Assembly (NCBI GenBank): GCA_000697335.1
Contig: JNEM01009219.1
Coordinates: 1-11,176, forward strand
Reading direction: 5' to 3'
Source: Conidiobolus incongruus B7586
Taxonomy: Eukaryota; Entomophthoromycota; Entomophthoromycetes; Entomophthorales; Conidiobolaceae
Length of the DNA stretch: 11,176 nucleotides
Below, one piece after another: positions 1-10,250 of this stretch. Under the pieces are notes generated by a model. That model was given only the letters and a program-made list of their open reading frames with translations, did not search any database and was not told the origin of the DNA. Each line of letters starts with the position of its first letter. Positions within the stretch are counted from its first letter, which is position 1. Both the position numbers and the translations under genes were made by a program.

Positions 1-839
1 CTCATTGATATATTAAATTAATAATATCATTATTAATTTAAGTCTTTTATTATATTATATTTTTATTATTTAATTTTTTTTATAAAAATATTGAATTACC
101 TTGATAATTCTATAACTCAAATAAAAAAATATAATTTATTCTATTTTTTAATTTTTTAATTTAAGAAAAATTAACAATAAATTATAGTTAATTAGATTTT
201 GGTAAATTTTGAATAATAACTTTTTTAACTTTGAAGTAGCAAATCTAATAATAATTAACAGTTTTAAATAAAATATTAATTTTTTAAATTATTTAAAAGG
301 TTTGCGATTAAGTTTTAATAATATTAAATTAGAAAAAAATTGATGATTAATATTTAGTTTATATATAATTAATTTTTATAAGTAATAATATATTTGAAAA
401 TAAAAATTAAAATATTTACAATTTTTTCTTCCCTAACTAATATCAAATAGTTTTATATTAAATCGAAATAAATTAAAGCTTTGTTAATTAAACTGAATCA
501 TTTATTTTGGTTTCTGATTTTTATCTAATATTCCGTTATTATTTTAATTGGTAATTGATAGAGCATTGGATCCAGTCATTATAAAACAAATATTATTCAA
601 TGTATTGGATTAGTTAATATCTATTTTTACTATTATCAAATTTGATAATTATACGAGTATTATTAAAATGCTGAATGAATATTTAAATATTCATACTTGG
701 TCTTATATCGTTTAATACTCAAAATTTGTACAACTGGAATATTACCCATTATTAACTAAATTTCCCTGAATAGATAAAAACTCAATATAATCTTGTAAAA
801 TAAAAGAAATCTTTGATTATAATTGTAGGTGGAGATTAT

Positions 840-863
840 CCAAATATGTTTGAACACATTTGG
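840..863. repeat. Small inverted repeat in a GC-richer patch
   Basis: CCAAATATGT (840-849) and ACACATTTGG (854-863) pair in nine of ten positions around a TTGA loop. The patch also includes GTAGGTGGAG just upstream and stands out from the AT background. No further meaning can be assigned. Confidence 0.4.
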
Positions 864-1247
864 AACGTAGAATAAGATTAGTTTCACTTAAATGCATTGC
901 ATTTTATTGTTGGATATAATTTTAAATTTTTGAGGATTTAACAAGTGTTTATAATTATATTATTTTATTTTATTTTAAAACTTGAAAAATATACAAAGTA
1001 CTTTTATCCAATTAACATTTTAATATAACTTTTACTAATGTATTTAATTTGTAGACTTATATAATATTAGAGTTGTTTGAACTATTTATATATAAATACA
1101 TAATTATATTTAGCTTAATTTATTTTTTATTTTTGATAATCATAATGTTATTATGATTCAATTAATATATATTTTTAGACTATTATTCAAAAATTTTAAA
1201 ATAAATTTATATTTTAAAGAAATCCAAAGTGGGCTTTAAGTATTATT

Positions 1248-1268
1248 ATTTATATTTATATTTATATT
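1248..1268. repeat. Hexamer tandem repeat (TTTATA, about three units)
   Basis: The sequence repeats a TTTATA unit about three times. It also contains two overlapping matches to the yeast ARS core pattern WTTTAYRTTTW, which are expected by chance in such DNA and are not taken as an origin. Confidence 0.6.
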
Positions 1269-2843
1269 CTTTTTTAATGTTACAATTATAAACAATGGTA
1301 AATATAAATAAAATAAATTTGAATTTAAACTTTTATAAATCAAAATAAAAAAATATTATAATAAAATGTATTTAGCTGAATACTACATGATATTATTAAC
1401 TATTATATTTAAGCATCTATGAAATATCTTTACAATTATTATGATGATTCAAAATTATAAATAAGAAACACATATTCTAATATTCATATTTGATTCAATA
1501 ATAAAATAACGATAACTGATATCCACAAGGATTCTGCCTTGGCAAAATTGAACGCATTAATGTTTTTAACTTGATATAACCTTCAGATTTAGATTATTTG
1601 CTTTTATATTAGTTAAAATAGTAATGATAAATATTTGATATTAAATCCAAGTTGTTAATTTATAAATGTTCGTTGAATAATTCAATAAAAGTGAATGTAC
1701 CAACCAATTTAAATTTATTATTTAATTCATTAATTCATAATTTTTGCACTTCTAAATAAGTTATATCTATTTGATAGCAAATATTTTGATTGAAGCATAA
1801 AGATTATCTATATAAATTACTTATATGTATTATCTATTAGTATGCATTGCTAAATATGATATCACTATATAATTATCCTGATATTATTTTTTTATTGGGA
1901 AATAATTAAACTGATGTCATTCAAGACGAATTTATTAGGCTTCATAAAACATTATTCAATAATTGTACTGTGTATAATTGTTTTATGATACTATCAATTA
2001 TATTGATTACTAATCAATTAACTTAATAAAATAATCACATGATTGATTATATAAAACAATATAAATATATGTATAATTGCATAATAAAAATTGGCATTAG
2101 TCTGATTCAATAAATATTCTTTATCATAAAAATTTATAATTTAACTATTAATATAATTGATTTATTTTTTAAATACAATAATAATATTGAATACTCAAAT
2201 TGTTTATATTATTGTTATTATTATTATCAAATATGAAACTATATAAAATTCTTGAAATTTAAATAACTATTAAAAATAATTTAAAAATTAATAATCAAAA
2301 ATATAATAATTATTTTAAATTTATAATTTATTTTTATAAATTAATTTATAATTATGAATTATTAAATAAATTAAATATTTATATTCAATTTTATAATTAA
2401 ATTAATACTGACTAAATTATTATTACAGTCTGTTTGTTTAATAAAAATCCTATTATTTGGATGTTTTGTAAACTATGTAGCATTATATTTAATCTATATT
2501 TTTTAAACTTATTTTTAATATAAATAATTAAGTGAGAAATATATATTGAATTCATTTAAAAAATATGTAAACAAATTAAATATTTGATTTATAAGAAATA
2601 TTATAATGGTTTTTCTAATAAATTCAATCAAAAATAATATAAAACATTAATTATATTGATATATATTTATATTAATAAGTTATAAAAATAATATGATAAT
2701 AATTTTATCAAATATTAATTAAGCTTTGCTATTAAATATATTTTTATATTTTAATAAATTTTAAATTTCCATCAAAAAAAATATTAGTTATGGGTTTAGT
2801 TTTATATATTATATAAAAATTGAGAGTATAACTAGTAATTATG

Positions 2844-2878
2844 ATTATTATTATTATTATTACTATTACTATTATTAT
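2844..2878. repeat. ATT trinucleotide microsatellite, about 12 units, with two interruptions
   Basis: The unit ATT runs for 35 nt with two T-to-C changes (ACT units). Similar but shorter ATT tracts occur near 2,206-2,228 and 9,070-9,080. Such tracts are common in very AT-rich intergenic DNA. Confidence 0.75.
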
Positions 2879-3348
2879 AGTTTTTAATGATAAAAATTCA
2901 ATATCATTATTTATATTAAAAATTATTATTAAATATTATAATTGAATGAATAAATCTTTTTTTTTAAAAAAAATTAAAATTAAAATATAAAAAGATATAA
3001 AAGTAATTAAATCAATGAATTAATTATTAAAATAAATAATCAATATTTTAATATATTTAAATGAATAATCAATTAATTAATTTATTTTTTATAATATTTA
3101 TTTACTTAAATATTATTAAATAATTTTATATTTTAATGCATAAGAAAAAAATTATTAATATAAATAATTCTGTGGAAGATGAGAATAATTGATGAATAAT
3201 ATTATTTTGAACTGTGTTTAAAAAATAAATATTATAAACATTTGTTTTTATGATTATTAAAACCATGTTTTTGATAATTTGATCAATATGAATTAATGAA
3301 TAAAAAATGAATGGAAATAACTTAAATATTATTACACATATCTTTTAA

Positions 3349-3354
3349 TTTATT
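3349..3354 (-). terminator. Polyadenylation signal AATAAA of the glutamate dehydrogenase gene
   Basis: The minus strand carries AATAAA about 75 nt past the TAG stop (3429-3431), within CTTATAAATAAATTAAAAG. Its distance fits a short 3' untranslated region. The flank is AT-rich enough for chance matches, but this is the first canonical hexamer after the stop. Cleavage would be expected about 10-30 nt further, near 3,320-3,340. Confidence 0.55.
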
Positions 3355-3428
3355 TATAAGTTTACAACATTATTTTAGTATCAAAATTTTTGTCAAAAAT
3401 CAGGCCCATTAAACACACATTATTGGAT

Positions 3429-6400
3429 CTAGTTAGATGGAGGAGTCAATTGTTGGAAGAATGGAGTCATGAATTCGAAGAAGGCGAATTGACTGGGTTG
3501 AGTACCATATTTGTAGACGAATCGAGAGGCCAAATAAGAGCCGAAGATGGCACGAATGTAAGTTTCAGGAATGCGCTTCAGTAAGGTTTCTAAGCCTAAT
3601 TTATCAATCAAGAGCTTGGGCAAGGCTTGGGAGAGGACAACGTGACGGAGGGCAATATCGTCCCAGAGGGTAGTATGTTGGAGATCTTCGTTCAACTTGA
3701 CAATAGCAAGAGACAAGTCATCGGATAAGATGGACTTGGGTAAACCAGTGCGTTCAGCTTCCTTCCACAAACATTCGAATTCGAGAGCAGCGTTGTTTTC
3801 GATGATTTGGTGGACTTGTTTGATGTATTCGTTGTAGAAATCGGGAACCTTGCCATCCTTAACTTGCATATGTTCAGCGAATTCTTCGTCATTGAAGGCC
3901 AAGGCAGCCAAAACTTCAAGGGAGGAGGAGGTGACACCACCCTTGTTAGCAGAAGCATCCTTGAAAATGATAGCACCAGACTTTTCTAAGCGGAGACGAG
4001 CGTCTTGAGTGAAGAATAAGTTGGCACCTTCAACAATGTACTTGAATCTGGGGTTGTTATCTTCATCCAAAAGTTGATCAACATTGTTGATATCAACGGA
4101 TTCGGGACGACCACCACAGGGAACAAAGACTTGAGCAGGGGCAGCAATAGGATTCAAGTGGAAGGTGTTGCGGAAAGCTAAGCCATCCTTAATAACTTGG
4201 CCATTGGGGAGGGTAACATTGGTTTCATCAACGAGGACACGGAAACCCTGAGGGCTGAGCTTAGAGGTATCGAATTCAATGATCATCTTACGGGCAGTAG
4301 CCAAGCGGAGAAGTTCAGTACGATCAATACCTTGGGGATCGAATAAGACACCACTACCATCGACGATACCGACAGTCTTGTCCTTGGAGATCTTAATTTC
4401 ATTGGAACCCAAGTCACCATCAGGACCACCGGTTTGTAACTTGGTGCAGTCTTCTTCCTTGAGACCAAGTTTCTTGTAGATACCTAAGACATATTGGTGG
4501 ACGGAACGAGTAGTCATACCGTACAAATCGTGGGGGATACCACCAAGAGATTGGCTCTTACCAGTGGTGAAAGCCTTCCAGAAGGAGGCATTTCTGGATC
4601 TAGCGTGGCTAGAAGCCCAGTCCATGAAGTCAGCAGTACCTTCATCAGGACCAAAGAATAAAATTTCGGGCTTGCCGTGGAGATCAACAATCTTTTCCTT
4701 GATTCCAGGAGTTTCGCCAACAATCAATAAGTCTAAGATACTGTCGACGTACTTTTCGAAGGCAACACGAGCCTTATCTTGTTGATCAATGTTCAACAAG
4801 ATGGTACCCTTGGAACCACCTTCGGGAATGTCCTTATTCTTGCGTTGTTGAGTAGCAGCCAAGGCGTAGTTTTCATCGAAGAGAGAGCGCAAGTTAATGG
4901 AGTAAGCTTCTCTGTTACGACTGCGGATGACACGAATACCACCACGGGCAATATCACGGAAACGCAAGTGGAAACCACGGAATTCAGCACCAACAACCAA
5001 GAACATACCGAAGAGAGCAGTGGGGTATTCCAAGGTGGGGACGAAAGAGGGGTCGAGACGGAAAGATAAGGCAACCTTGGTGGGTTGGTAGAAGTTGGTC
5101 TTGAGGACGTGCTTGTTAAAAGTAAGGAAGGATTCCAAGACCATAAATTCGTGTTGATTGGAGGTTTCAGATTTGATCTTGTCTAAGAGCTCGTCATCAC
5201 TTAGGATGGTACCAGTTTGGATACGTTGATAGGACAAAGTAGGCTCAAGAGTGCTTTCTTCGGGAACAATGTAGTGGGTCATGGCAAAGTTGATGTAAAG
5301 CAACTTGATCAATTGAGGGTAAGCTTTGATGATGTCGAGAATGTATTCTCTGGTGAAAGTTTCTTGACGTAAGCGCTTCTTTAACTTGCTTAAGACTTCA
5401 ACATGGGTAGGGTTGGAAGAGTCTAAGAGAGAGGACAAAGAAGAGAATTCGCTACCCAATCGGTTAAGGAAGTGTTGAGCGAAAATCCAACCAATGTGAC
5501 CGTAGATAGATTCTTGGAGAGAGAGTTGGCCAGTTTGGAAGAAGGATTGAAGAGGAGTAGTGGGGATACAGTAGATCAAACTAGCTTCTCTGATGACTTG
5601 GTGAATGGTGTGTTCAATGGGAGTAGACTTGCTGTCACTCAATTGATTTAAGTACAAACTGACGATAGTGATACCGTTAGAGAATTGCTCAACATACTTA
5701 CGAGTGGAGAACAAGTCATAGTAGTGGTACAAATCAGATAAGGCAGAGAAAAAGTTTTGGGTAGTTCCTTGACGGTAACCAATGATAATACGGCGTTCGC
5801 GAGTACCAGGGAATTCCAAGAGTTTAATGACGGGTCCATGACGACTGAGAACTTCATTGATCAATTTCTGGTAGACATTGATGGTGTTTTCAGTGGCGCG
5901 TTCCAAGAAGGACTTGTCAGCAACTTGTCTAATATCTCTGAGTTGTTCTTGAGAAGGAGTAGGGTTGACGAATTCACATTGACTGACGAAGTAACATCTC
6001 AATTGAGTGTTGTCAGAAGAGGAAACGGTACCGGTAGAGCGGAAAGACTCAACGCGGAAAGCCTTTTCAGGAGTGGAAACATTGAGGTAGTTGGCATCGA
6101 TTTGGCGTTCATATTGAGGTCCAGATAATTGAGAAACACCAGGACGACTGGTGTGCATGTAGACAGCACCAGTTTCGCTGGTGTTGTATAAGTCAATATC
6201 TAAGAAGTTGGAGTTCTTGGTGTAGGCTTGGACCTTGGCAGCGTACAAGGACATGATATGGGAAGCAATAGTTTCTGAGCTTTCAGCACGGAAATAGGTG
6301 TCATCGATGCCCAAGTTTCTATAAGGAAAAGATTATTTAATACCATGATCGAGATCAATAAGATAGTATATGATATATTCTTGTATTTCAATTTGCTGAT

Positions 6401-6668
6401 CACTTCCTAGTTATTGGCAGATGAACATTAAATTGAATAAATCACTTTGTAGAAAGTGATTAAAACTTGCTCCAGGTGGACAAGGACTGAAAGAAAAGTA
6501 AAAGATGTAAGATACTTACCCATAGAACCAGGATACTTCGTTTTCAACTAAAGCTTCAGGAATGAAACCTTTGGCCTTGATAAGATCGGCAACTTCGACT
6601 TGTTGGGCATTCTTGCCATCGAATACTAAGCTATTGTAATCTTGTGAGCTTACTTGGGCAGCGGTCAT
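3429..6668 (-). CDS. GDH2: NAD-dependent glutamate dehydrogenase, large fungal type (two exons, 1012 aa)
   Basis: The CDS joins complement 6668-6520 and 6318-3429, giving 1,012 residues; yeast and filamentous fungal homologues are of similar length (about 1,000-1,090). The family oxidises L-glutamate with NAD+ to 2-oxoglutarate, ammonium and NADH, the catabolic branch of glutamate metabolism, usually as a homotetramer. Visible landmarks are WFYGNLGIDD (47-56, across the splice), an N-terminal regulatory region to about 470, FRDIARGGIRVIRS (503-516), KNKDIPEGGSKG (543-554, with the substrate-site lysine of the PxGGxKG type), FFGPDEGTADFMDW (604-617), TGGPDGDLGSNEI in the NAD-binding domain (679-691), FVPCGGRP (781-788), YIVEGANLF (810-818) and FKDASANKGGVTSSS (835-849). 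All are intact. The start has A at -3 and an in-frame stop (6699-6701) 33 nt upstream. The N-terminus (MTAAQVSSQDYNS) lacks the basic residues of a mitochondrial presequence, so a cytosolic location is inferred. It stands alone, with no neighbour in an operon-like or divergent pair. Confidence 0.97.
6319..6519 (-). other. Spliceosomal intron of the glutamate dehydrogenase gene, 201 nt
   Basis: On the minus strand exon 1 ends TTCTATGG and the donor reads GTAAGTATC, matching the U1 consensus. The acceptor is a pyrimidine-rich TTTTCCTTATAG, after which exon 2 starts AAACTTGGGC. The intron lies in phase 2 of a glycine codon. Removing it rebuilds WFYGNLGIDD, which is conserved across fungal NAD-glutamate dehydrogenases, so the boundaries are firm. 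A second acceptor-like site, CTTTCAG, ends at 6487, only 33 nt after the donor. Using it would add about 25 unrelated codons before a stop, so it is taken as a decoy. No convincing branch site stands out. Confidence 0.95.
6440..6461. repeat. Perfect 9-bp hairpin inside the intron
   Basis: Arms 6440-6448 (AATCACTTT) and 6453-6461 (AAAGTGATT) pair perfectly around a GTAG tetraloop (plus-strand reading). The motif ATCACTT recurs at 6399-6405, so the downstream arm could pair with either copy. The hairpin lies between the decoy acceptor at 6487 and the true acceptor at 6319. A role in acceptor choice is possible but only inferred. Confidence 0.6.
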
Positions 6669-6824
6669 CTTGAATAATGATATTATGAGATAAAAAGGTT
6701 AATCGAATAAAATGGATATGTGTCAAAGAAATCCAATAGGATTAGCTAAAATGATACGTAAAATAATGTGATTTAATGGGACGGTTGTAATATTGAATTA
6801 TACCGTATTTGGCACTATAACTTT

Positions 6825-6833
6825 CTTTATATA
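6825..6833 (-). promoter_or_regulatory. TATA-like box of the glutamate dehydrogenase gene
   Basis: The minus strand reads TATATAAAG here, about 160 bp before the ATG and about 16 bp downstream of the CCAAT dyad. It is a close TATA-box match placed in normal order after CCAAT. In so AT-rich a sequence a TATA match alone means little; the GC-containing surroundings and the spacing to the dyad are what support it. The transcript would start roughly at 6,790-6,800, giving a 5' leader near 125 nt. Confidence 0.5.
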
Positions 6834-6848
6834 CCTTACTTCGCTGTA

Positions 6849-6864
6849 CAACCAACATTGGTTG
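6849..6864 (-). promoter_or_regulatory. CCAAT box within a 16-bp dyad
   Basis: Two perfect 7-bp inverted arms, CAACCAA and TTGGTTG, are separated by two bases. On the minus (gene) strand the unit reads CAACCAATGTTGGTTG, so a CCAAT box lies at its centre about 185 bp upstream of the ATG. CCAAT boxes are bound by the HAP/NF-Y complex in fungi, which regulates respiratory and nitrogen genes. The dyad shape could also bind a dimeric factor. Function is inferred from position and sequence alone. Confidence 0.5.
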
Positions 6865-7126
6865 AAAATTCCCAAGCCATCCAATTACAATCTATTACAA
6901 TGGTAATTTTGGATATGATCCATCCCATATTCGTCTATGATTGGATGGAGACGGCTAAACATCATAAAATTAGAACATCCTGCATCCAAATAATTCGAGA
7001 TTCAAAGTATGAATTGTATCAAGCTATTTTTAACACAAAATAATAGTTATACCATCACTTTTCTTTAACTTTCATCTAATAATAATCTTGTATATTCCAT
7101 ATTTGGTAAAATTCACTATTTCAATG

Positions 7127-7173
7127 CTCCCCTCATTCAATTGTTGAGTAGTCGCCCCATTTTCACCCTGCTG
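7127..7173. promoter_or_regulatory. C-rich motif cluster far upstream of the glutamate dehydrogenase gene
   Basis: Three C-runs stand out against the AT background: CTCCCCTC (7127-7134), CGCCCCA (7153-7159) and CACCC (7164-7168). On the gene strand the first gives AGGGG, the stress-response-element core known from yeast, and the second gives TGGGGCG, a zinc-finger-type GC box. They sit about 460-505 bp upstream of the ATG. They may form an upstream activating or repressing region, but no single factor can be assigned. Confidence 0.3.
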
Positions 7174-7270
7174 TAAAATAGGCATCATGCGTTTTATCAA
7201 ATTTTAACATGAATAGTGACTGTCCAAGATCATTACAAGATGTACTGGTTCTGAGCAACTAATATTCATT

Positions 7271-10077
7271 AAATGCTTTCCTTCTTTATTATTTTTTCTA
7301 TATTTTATGATAATAGCGATGATTTTAGACAAAAATTCAGTTAATGGCAAGTATTTCACATAATGGATAATCAAACTATCAACTCTCAATGATATAATTT
7401 ACCTTGCAATGTAATTACAATTAATTTCATATTTAGTAATTTTAAAAAAATATCCAAAATTTATTTAATCCTTTAAAGGACATTAATTAAAGTTTCGATA
7501 ATTAAATTCAACATAATTATTAATTTTTGCTATGATCCAATTATTATTTAAAATTAGTAATATTCATTGATTTAAATAAAGAATTTTGAATATGCAATTT
7601 TATTAGGAACTGTAAATAGAAATGAACATTACTAAGCCATTATTATAAGGAACTTAATTTTAATCACTTACCACTTCACTCACATTTAACAGACTCATCA
7701 AAAACATTTTAAAAAGAATATCTTTGAATTAATATATATAATAAGAAATACCTTACTTTTAAAGTATTTTATCAATAATTATAAAAGAGTTATCCAATAA
7801 CTAAGGTTGAATATACCCATATGGGTAATTATAATTTTACATCCAATATACTCTATTAAAACTGGGATAAATTTCGCTTTATTTTAGACTACTTTTTGAA
7901 TAAATCACCTCATATTAAAGGTTTAGTTGATTTTAGATATAAGCGAATTATTTTGAATTGATTATTAATAAATTATTTTTTTAATTATTAATTATATGCT
8001 TAAAAATTTTATGTTTATTAAAGTTTAAAATAAATATAATACTTAAATATTTTAATAGTTCATTATAATACTTTTTATTATATTTCAAGGATAGATTAAT
8101 AATATATCCATATTATTATATGGATTAATTCCCTCAATTGGTAGCACAGCCGCATTTGAGCCATTATGTGAAATATGAATAATGCTTTACCATTGTTAAT
8201 TAATATGATTGTGAATATTATTTATTAATAGAATATATGGTATATACATCTTTATTTAACAATTCTTATGTTAAGTATATTAATCATTATCTTGTACTAA
8301 GTATTAATACTTAGAATTATATTATATGAATCAACTGTAATATGTACATAATAAAATAATAATATTCTCATCAATATTGGCTTATTAATTTGCTTTAGAA
8401 TTTTTTAATTCAATGTAAATTATAACATCATTATATTTTAAATACTCATACAATACTAAATATTTCTATTTTTGAATTAATTTTTCGGTATTTTTATTTA
8501 TAAAATTGAACAGTTTATCATATATTATTTAAGCCACAATAGTCAGTATAACATATAATATAGTCTGATAAATTGTATAATATATAATTTAATGAAATCA
8601 TTATAAAATATTTCATTTTAATTTATTTTTAGAAAACATATATAATAATTTTTATGAAATAAGAATTCTTAAATCAATTTAAAGTTGATAAATTTTGAAT
8701 TTAACCCGAATTATTTTATTTAATTGAAAATCCAGTTATATGAGATACAAAATCCGAAATTACGAATCTAATGAATTATACTCTATTTGTATTTATTATT
8801 ATCATTACTTTTCTAGAATATTATTTTTTTGAAATAATTAATTAACATTATATTTGAATTATTTTAGTTTGAATAATTATTGGTTGAAAATAAAACGTAT
8901 TTATAAAATTTAATTGTAATTACCTCATTTGATAATTTATAAAGTGTGTTAAAATTGTAATTCAAAATATGGCGAATAATTATTTTTATTGATACTAATC
9001 TTGGATAATAGGTAAGTTCATATTAAAATAATTTTTCTAAGTATAAATCGTAAAGAATTTTAAAATATATTATTATTATTATAAAGTTATACACAAAATA
9101 CAACTTGTATCATTATTGATTGAATAAAACAATCAAAATGATGTTTAAGCTGGTCCAATACATTTTCTAAAGTCAATTTCAATTGATAAAATAAGTCAAA
9201 TTCTTAAATATTTATTCAAAGTAAGCTAAGATAACAAACGATATACTATTATAATCCTCTCCACAAAAAGATCTTTAAAATGTTATTTTGATATATTCAA
9301 ATATATATTACGCATATTTTTGAAGACTTAGAATTTTAAATTTTTTAGAAAATTAAATAAAATAATACAAATTTATCATAAAATCTAATTGATAAGCATA
9401 GCTCGAATACTGATATAATTTTTATGTATAAATAATGATCAAAGCCCTTATTTTATTTTGAAAAATATAATAACATTGATTAAAAGATAGGCATTATTCA
9501 CAAATTTCATCAAATTAATTTAAGATTGTATGTGTGTAGTGTCCATATCAATCGATAGTTAACAATAGAATTTGGGTTTATAAGGAATGAGTATATTTAT
9601 TTAATAAATAATATAAGAAAATATATATTTTTTGATATTGAAACAGATTTTATACTAACATTCTTCCAAAATATAGAATGCTGAAAATTTTTAAAGTTTG
9701 CTATTTCAGCTACCTGAATACTCGTCAAGAAATTTTCATTTATTGATAATCAAAATTTTTCTAAAATATAATTACAATAAAAAATCAATTGTTAATTTGT
9801 AATTTCTTCTCTCAATATTTAATTTAATGAAAATTTATTGGATTAAAATACAAATTGAGAAAGCAAAAATTTAAATTAAAAAATTGAGTTGACTTATTAA
9901 CCAAAAACTTACTTTAATATAGGTTTTAAGGTAATAATTTATAATACAAAAAATTAATATTAATTAAAGTCTATTAGATAGAAAATAAATTTGATTTGAT
10001 AATATATAATTAAAAATTTACAAATAATTAATTGACTTATAATAATAGTCATTAAATATTTTGAAACAATTTGTATA
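7271..10077. other. AT-rich desert between the glutamate dehydrogenase upstream tract and the GC island
   Basis: Only one frame of about 60 codons occurs (minus strand, 7,204-7,389). Its product is lysine- and isoleucine-rich and lacks any recognisable motif, so it is treated as chance. An 8-bp hairpin (8,106-8,125) and a tRNA-A-box-like patch (8,131-8,165) are the only local departures noted. No RNA gene or mobile element could be identified. Confidence 0.75.
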
Positions 10078-10139
10078 TGTAATGACGACCGTAAACGTGG
10101 GAGGAAGTAGTCTTTTAGAGCTTAAACGGGGAATCGCCA

Positions 10140-10161
10140 GTGGTAAATGATAGATTACCAC
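10140..10161 (+). repeat. 7-bp perfect hairpin in the 5' part of the GC island
   Basis: GTGGTAA (10,140-10,146) pairs with TTACCAC (10,155-10,161) around an 8-nt loop. A second hairpin follows closely: TTCACC (10,185-10,190) with GGTGAA (10,197-10,202), loop AAATTG. Two GC-containing helices in 65 nt are unlike the surrounding DNA. Confidence 0.5.
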
Positions 10162-10250
10162 AAGGTTAAGGGAAATTAAGAGGGTTCACCAAATTGGGTG
10201 AAAATAGCTTACTGCAAATCAAGGTCTTCGAATAAAGTAAATATCTCACG

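Larger units (their letters stand above)
1..3348. other. AT-rich desert without a supportable gene
   Basis: This stretch is near 85-90% A+T or higher (the line at 2,281 has one G/C in 60). No open frame of 60 codons occurs on either strand, and no tRNA, rRNA or transposon signature was seen. Slightly GC-richer patches occur near 820-870 and 1,515-1,557. It lies downstream of the glutamate dehydrogenase gene and holds only microsatellites and small inverted repeats. Confidence 0.8.
6777..7043 (+). other. Unexplained 88-codon open stretch overlapping the promoter
   Basis: Between stops at 6774-6776 and 7044-7046 the plus strand stays open for about 88 codons. There is an internal ATG at 6900 that would give a 47-residue peptide. 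The predicted peptide is mixed and globular-looking (for example VYDWMETAKHHK), not low-complexity, and the local G+C reaches about 40% over 6901-6960. I do not recognise the sequence. There is no clear start at the 5' end, and the stretch overlaps the TATA and CCAAT elements of the minus-strand gene. It may be a chance frame in promoter DNA, a small gene, or a relic exon. Confidence 0.15.

Noticed and set aside
1248-1264. Yeast-type ARS core matches as a replication origin
   Set aside because: The pattern WTTTAYRTTTW is very common by chance in DNA of this composition, and origin rules differ between fungi.
1441-1519. C/D-box snoRNA-like pair: ATGATGA at 1,441-1,447 and CTGA at 1,516-1,519
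   Set aside because: The spacing fits, but there is no terminal stem flanking the boxes and no convincing internal C' or D' box. The match can be chance.
3390-3584. Plus-strand 64-codon frame at the 3' end of the gene, and several other frames of 60-123 codons inside 3,429-6,403
   Set aside because: All lie wholly or mostly antisense to, or in a shifted frame of, the glutamate dehydrogenase coding sequence. They are explained by its G+C content and codon bias.
7204-7389. Minus-strand 61-codon frame
   Set aside because: The product is rich in Ile, Lys and Asn with no motif, the upstream half lies in AT desert, and one such frame is expected by chance in a window of this size.
8297-8314. Perfect 18-bp palindrome CTAAGTATTAATACTTAG
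   Set aside because: With about 85% A+T, roughly one palindrome of this length is expected by chance in 11 kb, and nothing nearby gives it a role.
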